13,991 bases of DNA from Treponema sp. UBA1240 (GTDB taxonomy: Bacteria > Spirochaetota > Spirochaetia > Treponematales > Treponemataceae), in the NCBI GenBank assembly GCA_002308875.1, contig DBWK01000116.1:20175-34165 (forward strand), in the 5' to 3' direction. Positions within the stretch are counted from its first letter, which is position 1. Every line of letters begins with the position of its first letter. Of this stretch, positions 6,701-13,466 are shown one piece after another. Made by a program: the position numbers and the translations under genes. Under the pieces are notes generated by a model. It was given only the letters and a program-made list of their open reading frames with translations. It was not told the origin of the DNA and did not search any database.

Positions 6701-7240
6701 ATGTCTAGAATTGGTAAACTTCCCGTTGCTGTTCCGGCGGGTGTAAAAGTAAATATTGATGCTAATGTTATTACAGTCGAAGGTCCAAAAGGCAAACTTA
6801 CGCAGTCTTTCGGCGATTTTGTAACTGTAAAGCTTAACGGTTCTTCCATTGAATTGACCCGCAAGGACGATTCCAAGGATGCAAGAGCCGCTCATGGTTT
6901 GTACCGCAACCTGATCAATAATATGATTACAGGCGTTACAAACGGTTTTACAAAGTCTTTGATTGTAACAGGTGTTGGTTATCGTGCTGAAGTTCAGGGA
7001 AAAATGCTGGTTATGAATCTTGGTTATTCAACTGATTTTGTAGCTGCAATTCCTGACGGATTGACTGTTACGGCTGATGCTCAGGGCAAAATTTCAATTA
7101 CAGGTATCGATAAACAGCAGGTAGGTGAATTTGCGGCTGAAATTCGTAAGCTTAGAAAGCCAGAACCTTATAAAGGCAAAGGTATTCGTTACGAAACTGA
7201 AACAATTAGAAGGAAAGTCGGTAAGTCCGGCGCTAAATAA
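6701..7240 (+). CDS. rplF: 50S ribosomal protein L6 (uL6)
   Basis: Two-domain protein near the sarcin-ricin loop and factor-binding site. ATG 6701 is preferred over an upstream in-frame start at 6674, because GTAGGAGGAAG lies directly before it and the protein then begins SRIGKLPVAVPAGV as in the family (179 residues, E. coli 177). The second domain carries the signature EIRKLRKPEPYKGKGIRYE. The upstream frame would overlap the end of rpsH and lacks such a ribosome-binding site. Confidence 0.97.
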   Translation: MSRIGKLPVAVPAGVKVNIDANVITVEGPKGKLTQSFGDFVTVKLNGSSIELTRKDDSKDARAAHGLYRNLINNMITGVTNGFTKSLIVTGVGYRAEVQGKMLVMNLGYSTDFVAAIPDGLTVTADAQGKISITGIDKQQVGEFAAEIRKLRKPEPYKGKGIRYETETIRRKVGKSGAK

Positions 7241-7252
7241 GGGTAAAACGAT

Positions 7253-7615
7253 ATGTTTAAGAAGCTTAATGATAAAAACAGAAAACGCCTTAAGAGAAAG
7301 ATTCATATCCGTAAGCACCTTCGCGGTACAGCTGCACGTCCCCGTATGACTGTAACTCGCAGTAACTGTAATCTGTATGCTCAGGTTATAGATGACGATG
7401 CTGGCAGAACACTTGCTTCAATTTCCACATTGGAAAAAGAGTTTTCTTCTCTCAAACCAAATATTGAGGGAGCAACAAAACTCGGTGAAGCAATGGGAGC
7501 ACGCTTAAAAGAGAAAAAGATTACTACAATAGTTTTTGATAGAAATGGCTATTTGTATCATGGTGTAGTAAAAGCTCTTGCTGACGGTACCCGTAAAGCT
7601 GGAATTGAATTTTAG
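7253..7615 (+). CDS. rplR: 50S ribosomal protein L18 (uL18)
   Basis: 5S rRNA-binding protein of the central protuberance. The basic N-terminus (LNDKNRKRLKRKIHIRKHLRGT), the core RPRMTVTRSNCNLYAQVIDD and the C-terminal FDRNGYLYHGVVKALADGTRKAG match the family; 120 residues (E. coli 117). AAGGG precedes the ATG by about 9 nt, a moderate ribosome-binding site. It sits between rplF and rpsE as usual. Confidence 0.98.
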   Translation: MFKKLNDKNRKRLKRKIHIRKHLRGTAARPRMTVTRSNCNLYAQVIDDDAGRTLASISTLEKEFSSLKPNIEGATKLGEAMGARLKEKKITTIVFDRNGYLYHGVVKALADGTRKAGIEF

Positions 7616-7624
7616 GAGTAGGCT

Positions 7625-8143
7625 ATGGAACACCAGAAAAATTTTGATAAAAATAAGTCTGATGAAAAAGAATTTGTTGAAAAGCTCGTAAAATTGAATC
7701 GTACTGCAAAAGTTGTAAAAGGTGGACGTAGATTTTCTTTTTCTGCTTTAACTGTTGTAGGTGATCAGAAAGGTCGGGTCGGATTCGGTTTCGGAAAGGC
7801 TAATGATGTTACAGAAGCTATTAGAAAGAGTATTGATAAGGCAAAGAGAAACTTGGTAACTGTTCCTTTGAAAAACGGAACAATTCCGCATGAAATAAGT
7901 GCTGATTACAAAAGTTCTTCCGTTTTGCTTAAGCCGGCTTGTTCCGGTACCGGTATTATTGCCGGCGGTCCTGTTCGCGCCGTAATGGAAGCTGCAGGAG
8001 CAACTGATGTTCTTTCTAAGTCACTCGGTTCAAATTCTTCTGTAAATGTTGTACGTGCAACTTTTGAAGCTATTAAATCTCTTATGGATGCAAAGGTTGT
8101 AGCAAAAAATAGAGGCAAAACTCTTAAGGATCTGTGGGGGTAA
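7625..8143 (+). CDS. rpsE: 30S ribosomal protein S5 (uS5)
   Basis: Small-subunit protein affecting decoding accuracy and mRNA unwinding at the entry tunnel. The double-stranded-RNA-binding-like N-domain contains RTAKVVKGGRRFSFSALTVVGD, the loop where spectinomycin-resistance changes are known in other bacteria, and GRVGFGFGKANDV. The C-domain contains GTGIIAGGPVRAVMEAAG and the final KTLKDLWG. Length 172 (E. coli 167). TTAGGAGTAG lies upstream. It ends 2 nt before rpmD. Confidence 0.98.
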   Translation: MEHQKNFDKNKSDEKEFVEKLVKLNRTAKVVKGGRRFSFSALTVVGDQKGRVGFGFGKANDVTEAIRKSIDKAKRNLVTVPLKNGTIPHEISADYKSSSVLLKPACSGTGIIAGGPVRAVMEAAGATDVLSKSLGSNSSVNVVRATFEAIKSLMDAKVVAKNRGKTLKDLWG

Positions 8144-8145
8144 TC

Positions 8146-8343
8146 ATGGCAAAAGCAAAAGCAAAAAAGCTCAAGGTTACATTAGTTAGAAGTGCTATCT
8201 CTCAGAAGCCTGCAGTAGTTGCTACTGTAAAGAGTCTCGGTCTTCGTAAAATTAATTCAAGTGTTGAAGTAGCTGCAAATCCTGCTGTGTTAGGAAAAAT
8301 CGCCGCTGTTTCTCATCTTGTAACTGTTGAGGAGATGAAATAA
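8146..8343 (+). CDS. rpmD: 50S ribosomal protein L30 (uL30)
   Basis: Small large-subunit protein. ATG 8146 is chosen over an upstream in-frame GTG (8134) that would overlap rpsE; it gives MAKAKAKKLKVTLVRSAISQ, 65 residues (E. coli 59). Family features are the LVRSAISQKP strand-turn and the VKSLGLRKINSSVEV segment. The AK-rich N-terminus is a few residues longer than usual. TGGGGG lies just upstream as a ribosome-binding site. The stop shares a base with the rplO start (TAATG). Confidence 0.96.
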   Translation: MAKAKAKKLKVTLVRSAISQKPAVVATVKSLGLRKINSSVEVAANPAVLGKIAAVSHLVTVEEMK

Positions 8344-8798
8344 TGTCTGATTTCAATCTGAGACCGCCTTGTGGTGCTCACAAGAAAAAGCGGATTGTTG
8401 GTCGCGGTTCATCTTCCGGACGCGGTTCAACGGCTGGTCGTGGAAACAAGGGACAGCAGTCCCGTTCAGGCGGAAAGGTATACGTTGGTTTTGAAGGCGG
8501 TCAGATGCCTTTGTACAGACGTATTGCACGTCGTGGTTTTTCCAATTACCTGTTTAAAAAAGAATATGTTTGTTTCAATTTGGATATGATTGAAGCAAAG
8601 TACTCTGACGGTGAAACTGTTGATAGAGAGTCATTGATTCGCAAGGGCTTGTTAAAAAAAGCAACTGTGCTTATAAAAATTCTTGGTAACGGGGATTTAA
8701 CAAAAAAGCTTACTGTTTCAGTGGATAAAGTTTCAGCTTCTGCAAAAGAGAAGATTGAAAAAGCTGGCGGCAAAGTAGCTGTTACTGAAGAAAAATAA
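8343..8798 (+). CDS. rplO: 50S ribosomal protein L15 (uL15)
   Basis: Late-assembly large-subunit protein with a long glycine- and arginine-rich N-terminal extension that threads into 23S rRNA. That extension is clear (VGRGSSSGRGSTAGRGNKGQQ, then SRSGGKVYVGFEGGQMPLYRR), and the globular C-domain follows; 151 residues (E. coli 144). Start at ATG 8343 overlapping the rpmD stop, with GAGGAGA inside rpmD. Confidence 0.98.
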   Translation: MSDFNLRPPCGAHKKKRIVGRGSSSGRGSTAGRGNKGQQSRSGGKVYVGFEGGQMPLYRRIARRGFSNYLFKKEYVCFNLDMIEAKYSDGETVDRESLIRKGLLKKATVLIKILGNGDLTKKLTVSVDKVSASAKEKIEKAGGKVAVTEEK

Positions 8799-8814
8799 TG
8801 GGGCTGGTTGAAAA

Positions 8815-10134
8815 ATGGCAAACAATCCAATAGTTAATATGTTTAAAGTAAAAGAACTTCGTGAAAGGATTTTCTTTACTTTTATTATGCTTGCAATATT
8901 TCGGCTTGGAAGTATTTTAACCGTACCGGGAATTAACCCTCAGGCATTGACTGCATATTTTGATTCACTGTCACGCGGAAACGCCTTTGTTGATTACATG
9001 GACTTTTTCGCCGGTGGTGCATTCTCAAATTTCTCTGTGTTTATGCTTGGTGTTATGCCATATATTTCTACACAGATTATTTTGCAGCTTGCGTTGATTA
9101 TTTTCCCAAGTTTGAAAAAAATTGCTGAAGAAGAAGGCGGCACAAAAAAAGTAAATGCCTGGACAAGAATAGGTACTGTATTTGTATGTTTATTCCAGTC
9201 TTTGGCTGTAACGGTTTATGCAGCCAGTATTCCTAATGCAATTGTAATTTCCAATCCTGTGTTTTTCAAATTCCTTGTAATGATAACAGTTACAACGGGA
9301 ACAATGATAACAGTTTGGATGGGAGAGCAGATAACTGCCAGAGGTATTGGAAACGGTATTTCAATGCTTATTTTTGCAGGTATTGTTGCCAGACTTCCAT
9401 CCGCAGTATGGGAATTGGGACGAATGGTTCGCAATAAGGATATAAACATTGTATTCGTTATTGTTGTATTCATTATGTTTGTTGCGATTATAGGACTTGT
9501 AGTTCTTGAACAACAGGGACAGCGAAAAATCCCGATTCACTATGCAAAACGTGTTGTAGGACGAAGAATGTACGGTGGACAAAGCACATACTTACCGTTC
9601 AAAATCAATCCGTCAGGAGTTATTCCGGTAATTTTTGCTTCATCATTCCTGACATTCCCGTTACAGATTGCAACAGGTTTGGCTTCAAATTCACGTTGGC
9701 TGAACAAATTGGCGGCATTTTTAACACCAACCGGTATTTGGTATAATGTTTTATTGGTACTTTTGATTGTATTCTTTGCGTATTTCTATACACAGGTTAC
9801 TATGAATCCTACAGAAATTGCAAAACAGATACGTGAAAACGGTGGTTCAATCCCCGGAATAAGAACTGATAAAACAGAGGAACACCTGCAGAAAGTTCTT
9901 AACAGACTTATTTTCCCTGGTTCCTTGTATCTTGCCGGAATCGCTGTTTTACCAACAGTAATCCAGAATCTTTTTGGTTTCCCACAGTCAATATCAATGT
10001 TGATGGGTGGTACATCACTGTTGATTCTGGTCGGTGTTGATTTGGATACAATGAGTCAGGTTGAGGCCCTTTTGAAAATGCATCATCATGATGGATTGGT
10101 AAAAAAAGGCAAGTTAAGGTCAAGAAATCTGTAG
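8815..10134 (+). CDS. secY: Protein translocase channel subunit SecY
   Basis: Pore of the Sec translocon in the inner membrane, working with SecE, SecG and SecA. The 439 residues (E. coli 443) show about ten hydrophobic segments near 17-37, 70-95, 118-138, 150-170, 180-200, 212-232, 266-288, 308-330, 366-386 and 394-412. The plug region follows TVPGINPQAL. The SecA/ribosome-contacting loop 5 contains SIPGIRTDKTEEHL, with Arg350 matching E. coli Arg357. Its ribosome-binding site is weak (GGGG 11 nt upstream), unlike the ribosomal genes. In contrast to many Gram-positive clusters, adk, map and infA do not follow. It is the last gene before the 116-nt gap. Confidence 0.98.
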   Translation: MANNPIVNMFKVKELRERIFFTFIMLAIFRLGSILTVPGINPQALTAYFDSLSRGNAFVDYMDFFAGGAFSNFSVFMLGVMPYISTQIILQLALIIFPSLKKIAEEEGGTKKVNAWTRIGTVFVCLFQSLAVTVYAASIPNAIVISNPVFFKFLVMITVTTGTMITVWMGEQITARGIGNGISMLIFAGIVARLPSAVWELGRMVRNKDINIVFVIVVFIMFVAIIGLVVLEQQGQRKIPIHYAKRVVGRRMYGGQSTYLPFKINPSGVIPVIFASSFLTFPLQIATGLASNSRWLNKLAAFLTPTGIWYNVLLVLLIVFFAYFYTQVTMNPTEIAKQIRENGGSIPGIRTDKTEEHLQKVLNRLIFPGSLYLAGIAVLPTVIQNLFGFPQSISMLMGGTSLLILVGVDLDTMSQVEALLKMHHHDGLVKKGKLRSRNL

Positions 10135-10182
10135 TTTTTTGGCGAAACCTGTAGATTAAGTTTGGAAAATAGTGTTAAATAC

Positions 10183-10246
10183 TGATACCAGTGCTGTCAT
10201 TGCGACGTGAAAAACTGGTATCATTTGACGCAAATTCCAAGGGGGA
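10183..10246 (+). promoter_or_regulatory. Candidate structured leader / pseudoknot before the alpha block
   Basis: TGATACCAGT (10183-10192) and ACTGGTATCA (10214-10223) are a perfect 10-bp inverted repeat with a 21-nt loop. Within the loop, TTGCG (10200-10204) can pair with CGCAA (10229-10233) just 3' of the stem, which would form a pseudoknot ending 5 nt before the rpmJ Shine-Dalgarno AAGGGGGA (10239-10246). There is no T tract, so it is not a terminator. In E. coli, S4 represses the alpha operon by binding a pseudoknotted leader upstream of rpsM. A similar role here is inference; the 10-bp repeat could instead be a protein-binding dyad. Confidence 0.5.
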
Positions 10247-10250
10247 TTTT

Positions 10251-10364
10251 ATGAAAGTACGAACCAGCGTAAAGCCCATATGCGACAAATGCAAGGTTAT
10301 CAAGAGAAACGGTATTGTCCGTATTATTTGTACTAACCCAAAGCATAAGCAGCGTCAGGGCTGA
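10251..10364 (+). CDS. rpmJ: 50S ribosomal protein L36 (bL36)
   Basis: Smallest ribosomal protein, binding 23S rRNA near the L7/L12 stalk base. The 37 residues begin MKVRTSVKPICDKCKVIKR and carry the zinc ligands C11, C14, C27 and H32, identifying the C+ (zinc) form. A strong AAGGGGGA ribosome-binding site lies 4 nt before the ATG. It is the first gene after the secY gap and is followed after 12 nt by rpsM. Confidence 0.96.
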   Translation: MKVRTSVKPICDKCKVIKRNGIVRIICTNPKHKQRQG

Positions 10365-10376
10365 GGAGTAAAGTAA

Positions 10377-10742
10377 ATGGCTCGAATTGCGGGAGTTGAC
10401 CTCCCTAACAAACATCTTAATGTTGCTTTGACCTATATTTACGGAATCGGACGTTCATCAGCAAACGAAATTTGTAAAAAAACAAAGCTCGATCCTGATA
10501 GAATGATGAATGATCTTTCATTGGATGAAGTTGCAGAACTTCGAAAGATTATTGAAGGCGAATACAAAGTAGAAGGACGCCTTCGTTCTGAAATTGGTCT
10601 GAATATTAAACGCTTGATGGACATCGGCAGTTACCGGGGTCTTAGACACAGAAAAGGCTTACCTGTTCGCGGACAGCGGACTCGTACAAATTCTCGCACA
10701 CGCAAAGGTAAGAAAAAGACCGTTGCAGGTAAGAAGAAGTAG
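10377..10742 (+). CDS. rpsM: 30S ribosomal protein S13 (uS13)
   Basis: Head protein that bridges to the large subunit and contacts P-site tRNA. The start MARIAGVDLPNKH, the helix-two-turn-helix with IYGIGRSSANEICKK, and the basic tail YRGLRHRKGLPVRGQRTRTN are family signatures; 121 residues (E. coli 118). GAGGAG precedes the ATG by about 8 nt and overlaps the rpmJ stop, giving tight linkage. Confidence 0.98.
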   Translation: MARIAGVDLPNKHLNVALTYIYGIGRSSANEICKKTKLDPDRMMNDLSLDEVAELRKIIEGEYKVEGRLRSEIGLNIKRLMDIGSYRGLRHRKGLPVRGQRTRTNSRTRKGKKKTVAGKKK

Positions 10743-10751
10743 AGGTAGAAA

Positions 10752-11132
10752 GTGGCAACTGTAAAAAAACGTAAAGAGAAAAAGAGCGTTTATGAAGGTA
10801 ATGTTTATATTCAGGCAACGTTCAACAATACTATCGTTACAATAACAGACTTAAAGGGAAATGCGATTTCCTGGGCTTCTTCCGGTGGTTTGAACTTCCG
10901 TGGAGCTAAGAAATCCACACCTTTTGCAGCTCAGTCAGTAGCGGAAACTGCTGTTCAGAAAGCAGCCAGTTATGGTTTGCGTGAAGTTCACGTATATGTA
11001 AAAGGTCCTGGTGTTGGTCGTGAATCAGCTGTTCGTTCACTTGGTGCATTAGGGTTAAAGGTAAAGTCCATCAGTGATGTAACTCCTATTCCTCACAATG
11101 GCTGCCGTCCTAGAAAAACACGAAGAATGTAA
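10752..11132 (+). CDS. rpsK: 30S ribosomal protein S11 (uS11)
   Basis: Platform protein at the E site that contacts mRNA near the Shine-Dalgarno duplex. The core VYIQATFNNTIVTITDLKGN, the segment FRGAKKSTPFAAQ and the C-terminal PIPHNGCRPRKTRR are diagnostic; 126 residues (E. coli 129). Translation starts at GTG, with AGAGGTAG upstream; no in-frame ATG precedes the conserved core. Canonical place between rpsM and rpsD. Confidence 0.98.
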   Translation: MATVKKRKEKKSVYEGNVYIQATFNNTIVTITDLKGNAISWASSGGLNFRGAKKSTPFAAQSVAETAVQKAASYGLREVHVYVKGPGVGRESAVRSLGALGLKVKSISDVTPIPHNGCRPRKTRRM

Positions 11133-11149
11133 CAAGGAGAACTGTGTAA

Positions 11150-11785
11150 ATGGCAAGATATACTGGACCTGTATGCAGACTCTGTAGAACAGAGCAGAAA
11201 AAATTGTTTTTAAAGGGTGAACGCTGTAAGAGTGACAAATGTCCTCTTAACAAAAAACGCGGTGCTCCGGGTAAAGATCCTAAAGCTCGTGCAGGAAAAC
11301 GTTCAGAATACGGACTTCAGCTTCGCGAAAAACAGAAGTTAAAGAGAATCTACAATATGCTCGAAAAGCAGTTCAGCTTGACTTTTGACCGCGCGCAGAA
11401 AATGTCAGGAATTACAGGTGATAACCTTGTAGCACTGCTTGAAAGCCGTCTGGACAATGTAGTCTTCAGAATGCACTTTGCTGTAAACAGAGCTCAGGCT
11501 CGTCAGCTCGTATCACACCGCCATATTTTGGTAAATGGAAAGATTGTAAACATTCCAAGCTATCAGGTAAAGCCCGGTGATATAATTTCTGTTAAAGAAG
11601 GCAGTAAAAAACTGGTTGTAATCCTCGATGCATTAAATGAAGTTGCAAAATCAGGAACTGCACCTTGGATTTCTGTAGATGTTGATGCACAACGTGGTAC
11701 ATTCAATGCTCTCCCAAGAAGGGAAGAAGTAACAGACCTCGCTGATGTTAAAGAACAGCTCGTAGTTGAGCTCTATTCTAAATAA
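11150..11785 (+). CDS. rpsD: 30S ribosomal protein S4 (uS4), zinc form
   Basis: Primary 16S-binding protein that nucleates 30S assembly and affects accuracy. The N-terminus holds C9-x2-C12, C26-x4-C31, the zinc-binding C+ form known from Thermus and unlike E. coli. The S4 RNA-binding fold appears at about residues 99-160 (ESRLDNVVFRMHFAVNRAQ, ARQLVSHRHILVNGKIVNIP). Length 211 (E. coli 206). CAAGGAGA precedes the ATG. In gamma-proteobacteria S4 represses this block by binding the leader before rpsM; here the structured region before rpmJ is the plausible counterpart. Confidence 0.98.
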   Translation: MARYTGPVCRLCRTEQKKLFLKGERCKSDKCPLNKKRGAPGKDPKARAGKRSEYGLQLREKQKLKRIYNMLEKQFSLTFDRAQKMSGITGDNLVALLESRLDNVVFRMHFAVNRAQARQLVSHRHILVNGKIVNIPSYQVKPGDIISVKEGSKKLVVILDALNEVAKSGTAPWISVDVDAQRGTFNALPRREEVTDLADVKEQLVVELYSK

Positions 11786-11794
11786 GGAGTTTGA

Positions 11795-12850
11795 ATGGCC
11801 CGCAAAAATCTGCTCAAAGGATTTAAGAAACCTAAGGGTATTACTTTTGAACATATTGATTCGAATCCGAATTATGGTAAGTTCACGGCATATCCAATGG
11901 AAACAGGTTTCGGTACAACCGTAGGAAATACCCTGCGCAGAGTATTGTTATCATCAATCCAGGGCTATGCAATAACTGCTGTTCGTATTACATCCTATGA
12001 TGCTGATGCTGTACCGCATGTAATTTCCAGTGAATTCGAAGCAATTCCCAATATTGTTGAAGATACTTTGGAAGTATTGAACAATTTGAAAATGCTTCGT
12101 GTTAAGCTTCCTGAAGATGTTGAACAAGAAACATTCCTGTTTGAATTTTCAGGTGCGGGAGTTATTACAAGTACTCAGCTGGCAAAAGAGGGTAGCCTTG
12201 AAATCCTTACAAAGGATGTTCCCATATTTACACTGATGGAAGGCGCGCATGTTGAGTTTGAAATACAGGTAGATTTGGGACGTGGGTATGTTCCCGCTGA
12301 AGTAAATGAGCATTATATTGAAGTTGTTGGTACAATTCCAATGGATGCCATCTTTACACCGATTAACAAGGTAAAATATGCAATTGAGCCTTGCCGTGTC
12401 GGACAGCGTAATGATTATGACAAATTGATTATTGAGATTTGGACTGATGGAACAATTGCTCCGGAAGATGCACTGGCAGAAGCTGCAAAAATTGCAAAAG
12501 ATCATTTTACAATTTTTGTCAACTTTAATGACAACGAAATTTCCAGAGCAGACGAACTTGATGATGGCGATGAACGTATTAAGCAACTCCTTAATACACC
12601 GGTTGAAGAACTTGAACTTTCCGTTCGTTCTTCAAACTGTTTAAAAAATGCAAATATTCGAACAATCGGTGAATTGACAAGAAAAACTGAAGAGGATATT
12701 GCAAAAACACGCAATTTTGGTAAAAAAAGCTTGTTGGAGATTAAAGAAAAACTGCTCGAATGGAATCTTAATCTTGGCATGACTGATTATACCCATCTTA
12801 AGAATGCTGTAAATTTACCAAAGCAGAAGGAAGAGTCAGATGAATCATAA
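11795..12850 (+). CDS. rpoA: DNA-directed RNA polymerase subunit alpha
   Basis: Alpha subunit that scaffolds RNA polymerase assembly and contacts upstream promoter DNA and activators. The N-terminal domain contains GFGTTVGNTLRRVLLSSIQGYAI (37-60), the dimerisation and beta-binding region. The C-terminal domain spans about 262-328, with SVRSSNCLKNANIRTIGEL and NFGKKSLLEIKEKL. Arg278, Asn281, Gly309, Lys311 and Ser312 align with the E. coli DNA-contact residues Arg265, Asn268, Gly296, Lys298 and Ser299, so UP-element binding should be retained. Length 351 (E. coli 329), longer at the N-terminus and with an acidic end. AAGGAG precedes the ATG; the gene overlaps rplQ by 11 nt. Confidence 0.99.
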   Translation: MARKNLLKGFKKPKGITFEHIDSNPNYGKFTAYPMETGFGTTVGNTLRRVLLSSIQGYAITAVRITSYDADAVPHVISSEFEAIPNIVEDTLEVLNNLKMLRVKLPEDVEQETFLFEFSGAGVITSTQLAKEGSLEILTKDVPIFTLMEGAHVEFEIQVDLGRGYVPAEVNEHYIEVVGTIPMDAIFTPINKVKYAIEPCRVGQRNDYDKLIIEIWTDGTIAPEDALAEAAKIAKDHFTIFVNFNDNEISRADELDDGDERIKQLLNTPVEELELSVRSSNCLKNANIRTIGELTRKTEEDIAKTRNFGKKSLLEIKEKLLEWNLNLGMTDYTHLKNAVNLPKQKEESDES

Positions 12851-13388
12851 ATATGGTTTTAATCCGCTTTCCAGAACATCTGCACACAGACGTGCAATGT
12901 CACGGAATATGGTAACTTCTCTTTTCAGATATGAACGCATTACAACAACAAAGGCAAAGGCTTTGGAAGTAAGACGTGCTGCTGAAAAGTTGATAACAAG
13001 AAGTAAAGTTGATTCTGTACACAATCGTAGACAGGCTGCGAGATTTATTCAGGATGAAATTGTCCTCAATAAATTGTTCACAGTAATCGGTCCCAGAATG
13101 AAGGATCGTGCCGGCGGTTACACCCGTATCAATAAAATTGGTTTTAGACAGGGTGATGCTGCTGATATGGTTATTCTTGAACTTGTTGACTACAAATTGG
13201 ATGTAGAAAAGAAAGAAAAGAAAGAAACTAAGGCTGCAAAGAAAGTAACAGAAAAGACTGAAACAAAGAGTACAGAAAAAGAAAAGGTTGCAAAAAAACC
13301 GGCTGCAAAATCACAGGTTAAGGCCGCTGCAAAAACAACAGCCAAGAGATCTTCTGGAACTCGTTCATCTTCAAAGGGCGGCGAATAA
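12840..13388 (+). CDS. rplQ: 50S ribosomal protein L17 (bL17) with a lysine-rich C-terminal tail
   Basis: Large-subunit protein near the tunnel exit. The conserved body (NPLSRTSAHRRAMSRNM, TKAKALEVRRAAEKLI, then RIQKIGFRQGD-like and ILELVD) fills residues 1 to about 120. A tail of ~62 residues (121-182) follows, made almost wholly of K, E, T, A and S, with AKKPAAKSQ- and KAAAKTTAKRSS-like stretches that recall histone H1 tails. Total 182 residues against 127 in E. coli. ATG lies inside the end of rpoA (11-nt overlap, different frame), with AAGGAAGAG upstream, so it is probably coupled to rpoA. Confidence 0.97.
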   Translation: MNHKYGFNPLSRTSAHRRAMSRNMVTSLFRYERITTTKAKALEVRRAAEKLITRSKVDSVHNRRQAARFIQDEIVLNKLFTVIGPRMKDRAGGYTRINKIGFRQGDAADMVILELVDYKLDVEKKEKKETKAAKKVTEKTETKSTEKEKVAKKPAAKSQVKAAAKTTAKRSSGTRSSSKGGE

Positions 13389-13437
13389 ACGGCTTAAGGC
13401 TGAAGTTGCTGCGTTACTTTTAATGAGTTTAACGGAG

Positions 13438-13450
13438 TACTTACAAAGTA
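13438..13450 (+). other. Small hairpin before the zinc-ribbon gene
   Basis: TACTT-ACA-AAGTA is a perfect 5-bp stem with a 3-nt loop, ending a few bases before the AAGGGAGA ribosome-binding site of the gene at 13467. It lies in the 78-nt spacer after rplQ. That spacer also contains CGTTA (13412-13416) and TAACG (13430-13434). No convincing promoter or T tract is seen. Weak structure, uncertain role. Confidence 0.25.
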
Positions 13451-13466
13451 TTTCAAGGGAGATAAT

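Noticed and set aside
10132..10140. T tract directly after the secY stop codon as a terminator
   Set aside because: Six T residues follow the stop, but no stable G/C-rich hairpin precedes them in the last 40 nt of secY.
10152..10180. Possible sigma-70-type promoter before rpmJ (TAGATT, 17 nt, TTAAAT)
   Set aside because: The -35 match is only about 3 of 6 and the -10 about 4 of 6, which is expected by chance in A/T-rich DNA. A promoter here is possible but not supported well enough to annotate.
12149..12586. 145-codon open frame on the - strand within rpoA
   Set aside because: Fully antisense to the conserved rpoA coding sequence, with a cysteine- and asparagine-rich low-quality translation; a shadow frame.
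13406..13434. Possible promoter before the zinc-ribbon gene (TTGCTG, 17 nt, TTAACG)
   Set aside because: Poor -10 match, and no terminator after rplQ that would make a separate promoter necessary.
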